64,000 bases of DNA. Origin: Anisodus tanguticus. Taxonomy: Eukaryota; Streptophyta; Magnoliopsida; Solanales; Solanaceae. The translations under genes and the position numbers were made by a program. The DNA lies in the NCBI GenBank assembly GCA_034509755.1, contig CM067548.1, positions 10,375,188 through 10,439,187 of the forward strand, given 5' to 3'. Every line of letters starts with the position of its first letter. The first letter of the stretch is position 1. Shown piece by piece: positions 45,000 to 56,762 of this stretch. A model generated the notes under the pieces. That model searched no databases and was not told where the DNA came from. It saw nothing but the letters and a program-made list of their open reading frames with translations.

Positions 45000-46793
45000 C
45001 CCGCGAACTTAAATTCCCAACATAAGTCGAGAAGAGATTTGCTAAGAGTGCCAACAATGGTATGTCATTCTACACTTATATGCCTAACATGGCATGGAAA
45101 ATGGAATGGAGTTGGAGTTGTCACGTGATGATATAGGAAGCAATTTCTATTCAGCCTTTGTATGTAGGTCTTGGCCGAAGACCATGTTTTCTTTTAGCTT
45201 GTCTTGATTTCTTAGCTTAGCTTAGGACATAGTGTAACATGTAAATAACTCCTAGCTCTCATTAGAACACAACTAATAAGTCACAAAGGTGACTAGGCCG
45301 AGAGTACACCATGGTAAGGACAAAGGATGACTTGGCCAACAAGATGGCAAGGACAACAACCATCTGGACAAACGGATTCCATGAGGCCATCTCAACCACA
45401 TATTTGACTACATTGAAGGCTCTAAATTCGGCCAAGAGAAGACCAAGAAGTGATCGAATTGATCATCCAAACAAATACCAAGAATGGAAGCTTCCAACAC
45501 ATTCCAAGAAGATGAGGTTGTTGGAAGAATCAAGTTCATGAATATTGTTGCATAAGAGACAACAATTTTGGCCTAGTGAAGAGGAAGGGTTGGCCGAACT
45601 CCCTTGGTCACCAAGTCAATCCAAATGCGTCCACAGTAGGTGTTAGTTTGTGACTTTTCATTTGCTTTCTAGAATAGTCTCTTTTGTACTATAAATAGAG
45701 GTCTTAGGCCATTGTAAAATTCAGAGTTTGATGAAATAAAGTTGCATTTTACTCACGATAACTAAGTCTCTCAATCCGGGATTTATATTCTTAGTTGGTT
45801 CTCCGGGAGGACATTTGGTTTTTGTGTGAGCCAAACCCCTTAGTATAAATTGAAGCTAGGACTGTGTGACCTAGTTAAACCTAAAATAAGGTTTCCATTT
45901 TCTGTAAGTTTGGTTAAGACTTTGTAACTTAACTAAGACTAAGCTTAAGAAACCCCCTCGGCGTAGGTAGAGGTTGGAACTTGTGTGATCCAACCAAACC
46001 AAAACCAAAGGTGTACCATAAGGTTTTCTGGCCACCCTCACTTGGCTTGTTCACGAGCATTGCACTTAGAAACCTCATACTAGACCTTATTAAATTGGTC
46101 ACCCCATCTTGGTGTCAACTTGGGCATTAAAACCCCCTTGTCATTATCCAAGCCATATCGACCGTGTCCTTATCGACCGTCAAATACTTGGTGTGTCCTC
46201 GGGTTTATACTTTGCATCCCGTGTGCATTCCTTGTCCAAACCACTTGGTTCTTTCCATCACTACATCCCAAAGTACCTTACAAACATCCACCCTAAAGTC
46301 CAACCCCAGAAACCATCCCCAACTGCCCGCCCAAACCTGACAATAACAAATTGTCCGCATAACACACTTTACCGGAACCTTACTATTTTAGTTATGTTCC
46401 ATCGCCTTACCACCATCAACCTGTATAGAACTGCCCCATAAAACGCCTTGACCTAATTCTTTGTATAAATACCCGATACAGCCCCCACATCCCCACTGCC
46501 CGGCAGTAGCCGATAAACCGAGAACCTCACTATTTCAGGTTCTATTCTGTGGCCCTTCCACTACATACACAGTGAACCCCAACCACCAAAATATCCTTCA
46601 GCACACCCTCAATGACCCCACAAGCGTCTAAGACCGACTCCTCACTAAACTACCCGAATCAGTCCCAAAACACCACCTACCCGATAGTAACACCTAAATC
46701 GAGAACCCCTATTTCACATCCATTATCGCGCCAACTAGTTCCCTGCCAAACTCAGTCCCACTTATCCTAACTCAACCCTTCGTACATACATCA
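45000..46793 (+). repeat. 5' LTR of element E
   Basis: The right end (TACATACATCA, about 46793) is four bases before a primer binding site. A TATA box lies at 45690-45700. The left boundary is uncertain within about 44990-45050. No second copy of this LTR was found in the window, so E is truncated. The open frames 45311-45541 and 46109-46441 are LTR sequence. Confidence 0.65.
45690..45700 (+). promoter_or_regulatory. TATA box of element E LTR
   Basis: TATAAATAGAG followed about 25 bp later by GCCATTGTAAAATTCAGAG, the usual plant LTR promoter and start-site layout; AATAAA at 45738 could be its polyadenylation signal. Confidence 0.65.
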
Positions 46794-46797
46794 AATT

Positions 46798-46809
46798 GGT
46801 ATCAGAGCA
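46798..46809 (+). other. Primer binding site of element E
   Basis: TGGTATCAGAGC, the canonical initiator tRNA-Met site, followed by AAGGTAC. Confidence 0.9.
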
Positions 46810-46852
46810 AGGTACTCCCGTCCCACGCCTTGACCCGATAGCCATCACAAAA

Positions 46853-47923
46853 ATGTCACTTACATATAAAGAAGAACTTTAGAAACTCGTTAGTGACATG
46901 TTTGCGAAACATGCGCCCATCTTTAGAAGAGAATGTGATCTCCAAACCTTTGATGGATATAGGAACCCAAAAGAGTTCTTTGAATTCATAAAGACCATTG
47001 GGGGATTTTTCAAGTACCGGCAATATGACGATCATTAGTGCTTCAAGGTTTCCAAATCGAGGCTCAAATCATTTGCTTCCGATTGGTACAAAAATCTAAG
47101 AACCAATCAAAAAAGAAGTGTCAAGACCAAGATTGACTATTGGAAGAAATTAAAGAAGCATATAATGAAGAAATTTTTGCCAAGGGAGCATGAAAAAAGT
47201 CTATACTTCCGACTCCGCACTCGTCATCAAGAAAAGGTCACCCTCGAAGGCGTGGTTAGGAAACCACAAAGGAGAAGTTCCCCAAAGCCTTACGTAAGGC
47301 CCACCAATGTTAAGAAAATGGACAGTACCCTTTTTACTAACCCCTTGTATGGTCACGAAGTTGAAGAGAAAGATCAAAAGGTTGAAGAGGGTAATACTTC
47401 TTTTACTAATCCATTATATGACCAAGGAGTTGTAGAAGGAGACACGGAGAAGGTAGAGGTCACCATGGGGATAGACAAAAGGAGAAAAAAGTTTTTCCAA
47501 TGTCGAGATTCGGGACACTTTGGCAAAGAATGTCCTAACCCCCGATTAGTGACAAATGAAGATGGTGTGATGTCCTTAGAGGAATCCAAATCCAATGGAA
47601 GTTCTGAAACTACCTTCCTTAATGCACAAAAGATAGAGGAAGAACCTAAGAAGGAGAGTTCTATAGATGCTGACTCGGAGGAACTCTTGGAGGAATCGAA
47701 AGATTTATGTGCGGATGATCATGAAAATGAGCCACCAATGATGGAAGGCATTGGAGTTACTCTTGGTATATTTTCAAGAAGTTTACCTAGTCATCAATCC
47801 TATGGCCACAATCCTCACAAGGCCAAAATCTTGATGGAGTCAAATGAAAATGAGTCTTGCACACGTTTGTCGAAAGCCGCAAGGTCGACAACTTCATCGT
47901 GTGGAATAAACTTCCTATGCTGA
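46853..47923 (+). pseudogene. Element E: gag with defective zinc knuckle
   Basis: The ATG at 46853 starts a frame with stops at 46880 and 47036, then open from 47165 to 47923 in the same frame. The capsid region reads FDGYRNPKEFFEFIKTIGG and LKSFASDWYKNLRTNQKRS then WKKLKKHIMKKFLP, of gypsy gag type. At about 47497-47540 the knuckle reads FFQCRDSGHFGKEC, where the first Cys of C-x2-C is Phe. Two direct FTNPLY repeats (47335 and 47401) flank acidic linkers. The clade is probably Reina or CRM-like; I am not sure. Confidence 0.8.
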
Positions 47924-48140
47924 GGTTGAAAGATCTTGTTGAGAAATTAAATGGAGCCAAATTGTTCATCAAGATAGAACTGAAAAGTGGCTACCATCAA
48001 GTGGAAAACCTAAGAGAAGGCTAATGGAAGATGGTCTTAAAGGTAAACTATGGTTTTGTGACATTCGGGTTGTACAACTTTCCAAGTCCCTTCGTGAGTA
48101 CCATACACATGGTGCTACAACCATCTATGGGATGAATCAC
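47915..48140 (+). pseudogene. Element E: RT fragment joined directly to gag
   Basis: Frame +1 relative to gag. It reads RLKDLVEKLNGAKLFIKIEL, then KSGYHQVENLREG, a stop, then VNYGFVTFGLYNFPSPFVST. This is RT motif 2 to motif 4, where active elements have FSKIDLRSGYHQ. The first catalytic Asp (K-I-D-L) is Glu here. Protease and the RT N-terminus are absent, and the catalytic x-DD region is not seen. Confidence 0.8.
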
Positions 48141-48149
48141 GTCTTCCAA

Positions 48150-48645
48150 CTGCATGCATGATGTTCCACCCATGATATTAACCTTCCATAATTGGCTCAA
48201 AAATGTAGCAAAGGGTTGCCATGTTTCGGTTTCCTTCCCTAGTCAATTCACTCAAACCTTTTGGGACCCTTCTTCCCCTATTCCAAATCTTGGAAGTGGA
48301 AGTGATGTTGGGATCATTTTACTCCAAGGCAAAGAATCTGCGTCATCCTTTAGTGGAAGATCGGGTGACGCACGACTTCCTTGTTCTATTCACAATATGG
48401 AATTTTATGTGTTGCAAGGAAAATTAAACCCAAGGCTTGCTAGTTGGGTAACATACTTACAAGCTCTTTCTGTTGGTCAACCATCCATGAGATCCATGAT
48501 CCAATACGGACAATATTTCGAATCAAAACCATTTGTATCGTATTCAGATTCATATTTGGAAAGAATTGAGAAAAGCACCTACAAGATAAAACTTCCAAAC
48601 TTATCTAATGATGGAAGTATTAGATCAACACTTGTGGTTAATTAG
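48150..48645 (+). pseudogene. Element E: RNase H remnant and unidentified tail
   Basis: Open for 163 codons. The segment SDVGIILLQGKESASSFSGR then CSIHNMEFYVLQGKLNPRLASW resembles gypsy RNase H (G-V-G-I-x-x-V-L-x-Q-G, Y-x-x-x-D-x-E-F-Y-A), strongly diverged. The final 60 codons (EKSTYKIKLPNLSNDGSIRS) have no recognised relation. The open length may be chance. Confidence 0.55.
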
Positions 48646-50553
48646 CAAAGTATGAGAGCTTGTTTAGTTAGTAGTATTTACATTTGATTCCTGATTTGTA
48701 TGTGTAATTAAGACTAGATAAATAATGAACTTGTTGTATCTTGGTGGTAGTGGATTAGGTTATCCCTGTTCAGCATAGTATATTTAGAGTTTGATTAGAT
48801 TATTATTGGGATTAGAAATTAATTATGCGTGCATTGTCTGATGTTTAATTTAAGATTAGGATGTAGATTTTGTTTAAAGTTCTTATATACATGCATATAA
48901 TGTGGTACTGTGTAAATGAAGACCTTGCTTAGCCTCAGTTGTTTTTGCATATTTCATTCTTAGAAGGTCATGACATGCTTTAGGGATTCTTGAGCTTGAT
49001 ATGTTGTTCAGTTAGGATCAAGTGTACCATTAGAGCCTAGACTTAACTGTGTTTCATGTGTATCCTATATGTGGTCTTGAATAAGCTGGAATGTAGGTTG
49101 TTGTTGTGTCTAAAGAGCATGTTATGCCATACCAGGTTCTAAATATTGTTGATATGTTGATTTCATTTATCTATTTGAGTCCTTTGTTAAATAATGACAA
49201 GAATTCGGTTGTTTTGTAAGTTGGACATATGCTTGTATGAGATGTCTTTGTTGTGATGTAAGAGCAATATGAGTTGTTTGTCCTCAATTTGGATATTTGT
49301 TGGTATGAACTTATATGACAGGATCTGAGATAGTCAATATGCATTTTCTGTATGCTTGTGGATCCTTAAATCAAATGGTATAAAAATGTGCTAAGTAGTT
49401 TTCATTCTTTTAGACATATTTGGTCCTTGTTGTGGTCATGTGTTTGATTTTATCATGTCTTGAGCCTGTTCTACTTAGGAGTGATGATTTAGGTTCTATA
49501 CCAATATAATGTTAACCATGCTATGCCTAGTTCTATGTGACACCATGTCTGGTATCATCTTGATGTTTGAATTGGCATTTGTGGTATTGCATATTTGAGA
49601 TAGTGTCTTCAAAAAGGCATTTAACCTTGTTTGATTGCCCTCTTTGCGAGTGTGAACTAGTGATATAATGGTCCTCATTCACTTTGGTTTTATAAGTGTG
49701 AAATACCCTCTAATGACAGGATTGTAATATCTCCTATGATATCCTGTGTCATAACACCATCTGGCCTAAAAAATGACCATTCTAGCATGAGATATCTTTT
49801 GAGCCTTGCTACCTGGTATTCTTATCTAGATCAATAATGTGCATGTTTGGTCTAGTTTGGATATGTTTTATTATGTAAAATGGCATATTGGAATTATTTA
49901 ACTCTGTGTCTATGTGACTGTCAAGATCATAGATTTGTCTTATTTATTATGATATCATTATGTTCAAATTGAGAAGTATGAAAGATAATCATGTGTCCAT
50001 AGGTCTGGTCTACTAGGCTTATACATCTTAAAAGGACAACTTCTGTGCATTTTGGTTTCTTTTTTGTATCCTGTCTTAATTTGGCCTATGGTTTGGTTGT
50101 TTGAACTTGAATATGTCCCATACATTGCATTAATTTTTGGATCATTCCATGTCTATTGAGAATGTGTGCTTTATCTAGACCAGCATGATCATCCATCTGT
50201 TGTGTGTCTATTTACTTGAGGATTATTATGTTTAATATATGAATCTAATGGGAAAGATTAACTTAATCTACTGGTTTGGTGTCTGTGAGATGTCATGCTT
50301 GTCCTTAAGTGTGCATTGTCAATCCAGGTGTATAGTGTGTTTATTCTGTCTAAGTGTCAAGTGTCACCATGACCATATACAAGTCTTCCCTGAGTCATTT
50401 ATGCTGTGTCATACCCGGTCAAATTGATCAATTAATGATTGTGTCCACATCTATTACTGGCTGCGATCTGTTTGAGCTTGGTTTGAGTCATTACTTAGCT
50501 ATTGTTTCATTCGTAACTTATTGTCATGTTCTCATATGTCAATATACCTATGT
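48646..50553. other. T-rich sequence without genes
   Basis: Long T-rich stretch on the plus strand with no coding block, terminal repeat or RNA gene that I can recognise. The same kind of sequence continues after hAT-2 at 57542-58580, so hAT-2 inserted into it. It may be an LTR or untranslated region of a Tat-like element. Confidence 0.45.
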
Positions 50554-50569
50554 GCTGGGACTAAGGCTG

Positions 50570-50860
50570 ACCAACGGGACGGGTCGGCCCGGTCCCGACT
50601 CCGCCCCGACCCCGACCCCGTTATAAAAGAAAAAAAATTTGGTATCAGGACTCGAACCGGGACGGGACCTGGGCTCGTCCCGCCCCAGTCCCGCCAGACC
50701 CGCCCGACCCGCCCTGTTCCCGCTTGACCCCTCCCTGTTCCCGCCCCTGTCCCGCTTGACCCCTCCCCTTTGCACAAAATAGTCGTTGCACCAACGATCA
50801 TTTTATATTTTGGCCATTGTGCAACGACCATTTTGTCCTCTCCCCCTCCCCCAACCCCTC
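50570..50860. repeat. hAT-2 left subterminal block
   Basis: About 200 bp of CCCGTCCCG/CCCGACCC words, then an inverted repeat GTCGTTGCACCAACGAT (50782-50798) and a diverged second one CCATTGTGCAACGACC (50815-50830). Gly/Arg- or Pro-rich open frames here on both strands are composition artefacts. Confidence 0.75.
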
Positions 50861-50926
50861 CTACCCCCTTAATGTTTATTTTTAACCCCTAAGTTATTAT
50901 ATTTACACTTTAACCCAATTTTTCAA

Positions 50927-50936
50927 CTATAAATAC
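50927..50936 (+). promoter_or_regulatory. TATA box of hAT-2 transposase
   Basis: CTATAAATAC followed by CTCATTTTCTCTTTATC, about 300 bp before the transposase ATG, conserved with the other two copies. Confidence 0.65.
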
Positions 50937-51448
50937 CTCATTTTCTCTTTATCTTTCTCACAAATCATCCTACAATATCTTTAATCTCTCAATTTATCTC
51001 TCTACAAGTATACATTGTCTACTAAATATTCAATTTTATTTATTCATTTGGGAGTGAAGTTGGCAACTAGCTTGAGGATATTCCATCGAGCAAAGTTTCA
51101 ATTTTCAACCTCTCGATTACACGTCGACGTTACGTCGGCGTTTGGTACATTCGTTCCTTCATTAAATTATTATTGTTTCTTTCTTTTATTTAGCGCACTT
51201 AATTTCATTTACTTTAATTATTTATTTATATAATTAAAATGGAAGGATTGAAATGTATGATTACGTGTAAGGGTAAGGGTCAGACTTCTTCCAGTAGGGG
51301 TAACAAGGGCAAGAGTTCTTCTTCTAGTCATCCTACTCCTACACATGATGATTTGGTTGATACTGAATTTTTTCCTAAAATACCATTAGGTTTAGACGAT
51401 GAGATATTTTCTAGAACTCAACAAGACTTTAATTTAGAAGATGATCTA

Positions 51449-51511
51449 GATGACACACCCACTAATGTAGATGACACACCCACTAATGTAGATGACACAC
51501 CCACTAGTGCA
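51449..51511 (+). repeat. Three-copy 21-bp coding repeat in hAT-2 transposase
   Basis: GATGACACACCCACTAATGTA is repeated twice exactly and a third time with two changes, encoding DDTPTNV-DDTPTNV-DDTPTSA in the acidic N-terminus. hAT-1 and hAT-3 have one to two units, so this copy has expanded by replication slippage without breaking the frame. Confidence 0.9.
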
Positions 51512-53281
51512 CCTCAAACTGGAATGCCTCTTATTCCCCCTAGTATGAGACGAGACCCAACAAAACGACCATTAAAATCAGATGCATGGAAATTTTTTGA
51601 CAGGGACAAAGAGAATCAAGTAGTTAGATGTAAAATTTGTAAAAATATTTTTAAATTTAAAATGAGAAAAGGTCAGGGTGTGATGGAGGTGTATTGAGAC
51701 ACGTACAAAACTTTCACAAAGCTAGGTGGAACCAATACTTGGCTGAAAAATCGGGTGCGCCAATGCCCTCTCAGTCGGGACAAGGTTCACAGACTGTCCC
51801 GGGCCAAATACAGAGTTAAATTAACCTTATGACGGGGGGAATTGTAGGCCTTAAATACGATAAACATAGAGATAGTGAAGCAATAACAAAATTAGTTGCT
51901 GTGAAGGGTTTGCCTTTTTCATTTCCTTCCTCTCCTGGTTTTATTCATTACATTAGAGATGTATAATGCTGCTTTTAAGGATTTTCCTAGATCAACTATT
52001 AAGAGAGATGTATTTAAATTTGCACATGAATATCAACAGTATTTACGTTATTCCTTATATCATTTTCCTGGTAAAGTATCTATCACGTCTGATATAGGCC
52101 GTATTACTAACAACCATGATTATTTAATGGTAACATGTTATTGGATAGATTATAAATGATTTATGCAAAAACGTATTTTAGCGTATAGATATATAGATGA
52201 TAGGCACATTGTTACTTTTATTTCAGATAATATTTATCAAGTTTGCGATTATTACGGAATAACTGATAAAATTTTGACTATTACATTAGATAACGCTTCT
52301 TCTAATAATTATGCTATTAGAATTTTAAAAGATCTTTTAACTCCATCTTTTCCAAATTAGTTTCATATAAAATGTTTGTGCCTTATATATAACTTAGTTG
52401 TAATGGATGGTCTAACACTTTTTGCAGACATTCTTAATAAAATATAATTTGCGATAAACTTTATTTTAAAAAGTAATAGAATACAATGAAAAAAAGATTA
52501 TAAAAAAACTTGTCACAATTACGGACTACTTTATTGAAAAATTCTCGAAGAAATAGCCATGAGGTGAAATTCTTTATACGAGCAACTATTTTTTGCTTAT
52601 GACTATAGAAGACTTATACTATATTTTTAACGCCCATTATCAGTTGGATATGGTTGTAGATAGCGATTGAGAAAATTTCAGAACTTATTGTATTTCTAGA
52701 GAAATCTTTTCAAGAAACAAATTTTTTTTCGGTATATATATTATCCTACTATTTCAACTGTGTTATTTTATATATCTCTAATATTTTTACTACTTAGTGA
52801 ATATATGAAAAAATCAACTTATAAGACACATATTAAAAAAATGTTTATCAAAATAAAAAATATTTTATTCCTATTCCCACTATTTATATTATTGGTGCTG
52901 TATTAAATTCGATTATTAAAATAGACGGTTGTAAAACACTTATTGAAACTATTTATGATTGTATAGCAATACTACCTCCTCCAACTCCAAAAATCTAAAT
53001 GACCCAACACCTATTGAACAAACTAAAGAATAAGTGTTGTCTAGCATACAAGATGAATGCAAAAAAGTATATAGGTATTACCAACAAGAAAGTGCTAGCA
53101 ACCAGTCGACTTTCATACCATTTTCTTCTTGTTCAGCACAACCTAAAAAAAGACATTTTGTTTCTGCGGTTAGTATTGAAAGTCTTAGAAATAAAATGTA
53201 TAGTGGTAACATTACTAACCAAGTTAGCGAGTTTGATGTTTTTGTTTTGCAGGGTGTTGTATCGTACCAAGCAGTTCTCAA

Positions 53282-53460
53282 TAAGGGTGGCCAGTAGGCC
53301 GGGCTCGGATCTGGCGGGGTCGGGGTCGGGGCGGGACGAGCCAAGGGGTCGGGGTCGGGTCTAGTGGGGTTTGGCAGGGTCGGGTCTGGCGGGACCTGCT
53401 CCAGTCCCGTCCCGATCCCGATCCCGTCGGTATCGGGGCGGGGTCCGGCGGGTTTTTCTT
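53282..53460. repeat. hAT-3 left (3') subterminal GC-rich block
   Basis: About 180 bp made of GGGTCGGGGCGGG, GGGTCTGGCGGG and CCCGATCCCG words, many CpG. It matches the composition of the blocks in hAT-1 and hAT-2. Confidence 0.75.
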
Positions 53461-53681
53461 TCTTTTTAAATAACATATGTATAAAAAAAAACTCAATAAA
53501 CAAAACAAGATAGTGTAATAAAAACATCTCAAGGCTATTTTTGTACCTCTTATATTATTTAATAGACATATGATTTTTTTGTAATACAAATACAATTGTC
53601 TAAAATCTAAATTGCAACTTTGTGGTGTTGTCCAAAAGTTGCAAATTACATAATAAAATTGCAATTAAAAAAATTACATTC

Positions 53682-56115
53682 TCAAAAAAACTGTTCTAAT
53701 TGCTTGATGATTTCCTGTGGTTCTTCGGTTGGAATTGGTATTTGTTGGTCAAATTGATCCACGTCTCTTCCACTACCTTCGGTTAAGATTTCGTTGTAGT
53801 TTTCATCTTCTTCTTCGTTGATCTCCGGTTGACCGCACCTTCTCCGCTCCGCTCGTATCCAATCTCCGAATAATACGCAATTTCCAAGTCGTCTCCGGCT
53901 AATGAGTGTCTCGTGGTCTCCCATTTGATATCTGTCGGCGAGAAAAAGCGCTTTCGAGACGCGCGATTGATGACGCTTGAATGTTCAAAACATCTCGGGC
54001 CATCAATGAAAGTGTCGGAAAGCTCTTCTCATTCCCCCTCCAGTATTTCAGCAAGTCTTCATGTCCATCTTCATTGATAACTTCTTGATACGGTACAGAA
54101 CCCTGCAAAATAAAAATATCCAACTCGCTAATTTAGTTAGTAGAGGTACGGCCACACATTCTATTTCTGAGGCTTTCAATATTAGCCGCAGAAACAGCAT
54201 GTCTTTTGTGAGGTTGTGTTGAAGATGAAGAAGATGGTATGGAAGCCGGTAAGTTACTAGCATTTTCTTGTTGATAAAATTTATATATTTTTTTGCATTG
54301 GTGTTCTACGCTAGACAACACTTCTTCTTTAGTTTGTTCAATAGGTGGTGGGTGATTTAGATTTTTGGGACTTGGAGGTGGTAGTACTTCTATACAATCG
54401 TCAATAGTTTCAGTTAGTGATTTAGTACCGTCTATTTTAATAGTAGGATTTAATACAAAACCAATAATATAAATAGAGGGAATAGGAATAAAATATTTTT
54501 TTATTTTGACAAACATTTTTTTAATAGCTGCCTTATAAGCTGGTTTTTCCATATATTCACTAAGTAATAAAAATATTAGAGTTATATAAAACAACATAGT
54601 TGAAATAGTAGGATTAATATATACCGGAAAATTCATTTGTTGCTTGAAAAAATTTCTCTAAAAATACAATAAGTTCGAAAATTTTTACCCAATCACTATT
54701 TAAAATCATATCAGCTGGATTTTTATTATGAGAGTTAAAAAATAAAGTTATAGGTTTTCTATAGTCATAAGCAACAAGTAGTTGCTCGTATAAAGAATTC
54801 CACCTATTGGATACTTCTTGTGAAATTTTTCTATAAGGTAGTCCACAATCGTGACAAGTTTTTTTATATTCTTTTCTACGTTGTACTTTATTACTTTTAA
54901 AAATAAAGTTTATAGCAAATTGTATTTTACTAAGAATGTCTTCAAAAAGTGATAGACCATCCTTTACAATTAAGTTATAAATATGGCACACGCATTTTAT
55001 ATGAAAATGATCTGGAAAAGATGGAGTTAAACTATTTTTTAAAATTGTAATTGCGTAATTGTTAGAAGAAGCGTTATCTAATGTAATATTCATAATTTTA
55101 TCGGTTATTCCGTAATAATGGGACACCTGATAAATATTATCTGCAATAAAAGTACCAGTGTGCCTATCATCTATATATCTATACGCTAAAATACGTTTTT
55201 GCATAGACCATTTATAATCTATCCAATGACAAGTTCTGAGTTAAATAATCATGGTCGTTAGTACTACGACCTATATCGGACGTGATACATACTTTGCCAT
55301 TAAAATGAGATAATGAAAAACGTAAATATTGTTGATATTCATGCGCGAATTTAAATACATCTCTCTTAACAGTTGATCTAGAAAAACCGTTAAAAGCGAG
55401 GATTATATATATCTCTAATGTAATGAATAAAACCGGGAGATGAAGGAAATGAAAAGGGCAAACCCTCCACAGCAACTAATTTTGAAATTGCTTCCCTATC
55501 TCTATGTTTATTGTATTTAGAGCCTACAATTCCCCCCGTCATAGGGTTAATTTGACCCTGTACTTGGTCCGGGACAGTATCAGTATGTGAACCTTGTCCC
55601 GATGGAGCGGGCGTTTGCGCACCCGGTTTTGAAGCTTGGTATTGGGCATACCTAGCTGGATGAGCACTTACTACGTGTCTAATTAAACCCCTCGTCCCAC
55701 CGTGACCTTTTCCTGTTTTAAATTTTAAAACATTTTTACAAATTTTACATATAGCTACTTGATTCTCTACGTCCCAATCAAAAAAGGTCCATGCATCTGA
55801 TTTTAATGGTCGTTTTGCTGGACCTCGTCTCATACTAGGGGGAATAGGAGGTATTTCAGTTGAAGGTGCACTAGTGGGTGTGTTGTCATCAACATTAGTG
55901 GGTGTATCGTCTAGATCATCGTCTAAATTAAAGTCTTCTTGAGTTTCAGAAAACAATTCCTCGTCTAAATCTAATGATATTGTAGGAAAATGTTGAGTAT
56001 CAACAAAATCATCTTGTGTAGGAATAAGATGACTATAAGAAGTACCCTTGCTCTGGTTGCCCCTACTAGAAGAAGTCTTACCCTTACCCTTAAACATACC
56101 TCTAATTCCTTCCAT
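53682..56115 (-). pseudogene. hAT-3 transposase, BED finger and hATC, few lesions
   Basis: Starts at ATG 56115. The first 241 codons are open (to 55390) and contain an acidic N-terminus and an intact BED finger: AICKICKNVLKF (C-x2-C) and IRHVVSAHPARY (H-x4-H), at residues of about 120-155. A frameshift near 55395 is followed by FSRSTVKRDVFKFAHEYQQY and ITSDIGRSTNDHDYL (55212-55475), then a short insertion near 55225. Then 196 open codons follow (54614-55204) with LDNASSNNYAI, HIKCVCHIYNLIVKDGL and RWNSLYEQLLVAYDYRKP. Next are 54133-54636, and the hATC region at 53682-54123 (EDLLKYWRGNEKSFPTLSLM), with a frame change near 53930 beside the catalytic-Glu motif. About four to six lesions in total. 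hAT transposase cuts and pastes the element. Confidence 0.91.
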
Positions 56116-56426
56116 TTTAATTATATGCTAACAAATAATTAAAGTAAATGAAATTAAGTGCGCTAAATAAAATAAACAGACAATAATAATTTAATGAAGG
56201 AACGAATGTACCAAACGCCGACGTAACGTCGACGTGTAATCGAGAGGTTGAAAATTGAAACTTTGCTCGATGGAAGATCCTCAAGCTAGTTGCCAACTTC
56301 ACTCCCAATTCCCAAATGAATAAATAAAATTGAATATTTAGCCAACAATGTAGACTTGTAGAGAGATATATTGAGAGATTAGAGAGATTGTAGGAAGATT
56401 TGTGAGAAAGATGAAGAGAAAATGAG

Positions 56427-56436
56427 TTATTTATAG
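56427..56436 (-). promoter_or_regulatory. TATA box of hAT-3 transposase
   Basis: CTATAAATAA on the minus strand, with the conserved pyrimidine-rich leader downstream and the ATG about 310 bp away. Confidence 0.65.
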
Positions 56437-56514
56437 TTGAAAAATTGGATTAAAGTGTAAATATAATAACTTATGGGTTAAAAATAAATATTAAGGGGTA
56501 GGGGGGTTGGGGGA

Positions 56515-56762
56515 GGCCTAAAATGGCCGTTGGCCAACGGCCAAAATCTAAAATGGTCGTTGGTGCAACAGTCATATTTGCAAAGGGGAACAAAGGTCGG
56601 GGTCGGGCTCGGGACGGGGTCGGGGCGGGGTCGGGTCGGGCGGGCTCGGGTCTGGCGGGACGAGACATTGTCCCGTCCCGAGTTCGAGGCCCGCCACCAT
56701 TTTTTTTTTAAGCGGGGTCGGGGCGAGCTCGGGACGGGGTCGGGCCGTTCTGGCCACCCTTA
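56515..56762. repeat. hAT-3 right (5') subterminal block with 20-bp palindrome
   Basis: Includes the perfect palindrome TGGCCGTTGGCCAACGGCCA at 56524-56543, a second related word ATGGTCGTTGGTGCAACAGT at about 56552, and then roughly 170 bp of GGGTCGGGGCGGG repeats to the terminal repeat. The other copies have only the second type of word, so the palindrome is particular to hAT-3. Confidence 0.8.

Larger units (their letters stand above)
53282..56762 (-). mobile_element. hAT-3: hAT transposon inserted in hAT-2
   Basis: Length 3481 bp. Ends are TAAGGGTGGCCAG and CTGGCCACCCTTA, a perfect 13-bp inverted repeat. The duplication GTTCTCAA (53274-53281 and 56763-56770) is perfect. It is oriented opposite to its host gene. 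Its transposase is the least damaged of the three. Removing it with one duplication restores continuity of the hAT-2 reading across the site, which confirms the boundaries. Confidence 0.96.

Noticed and set aside
45311..46441. Two open frames of 76 and 110 codons
   Set aside because: Located in the 5' LTR of element E on either side of its TATA box and start region; no domain.
48646..50553. Possible host gene or intron
   Set aside because: No exon-like coding block, no conserved protein match recognisable, and continuity with T-rich retroelement-like sequence after hAT-2.
50521..50831. Pro/Arg-rich open frames
   Set aside because: Same composition artefact in the hAT-2 subterminal block.
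53078..53664. Minus-strand Pro-rich open frames of 128-149 codons
   Set aside because: They read across the hAT-2/hAT-3 junction through the GC-rich terminus; no domain.
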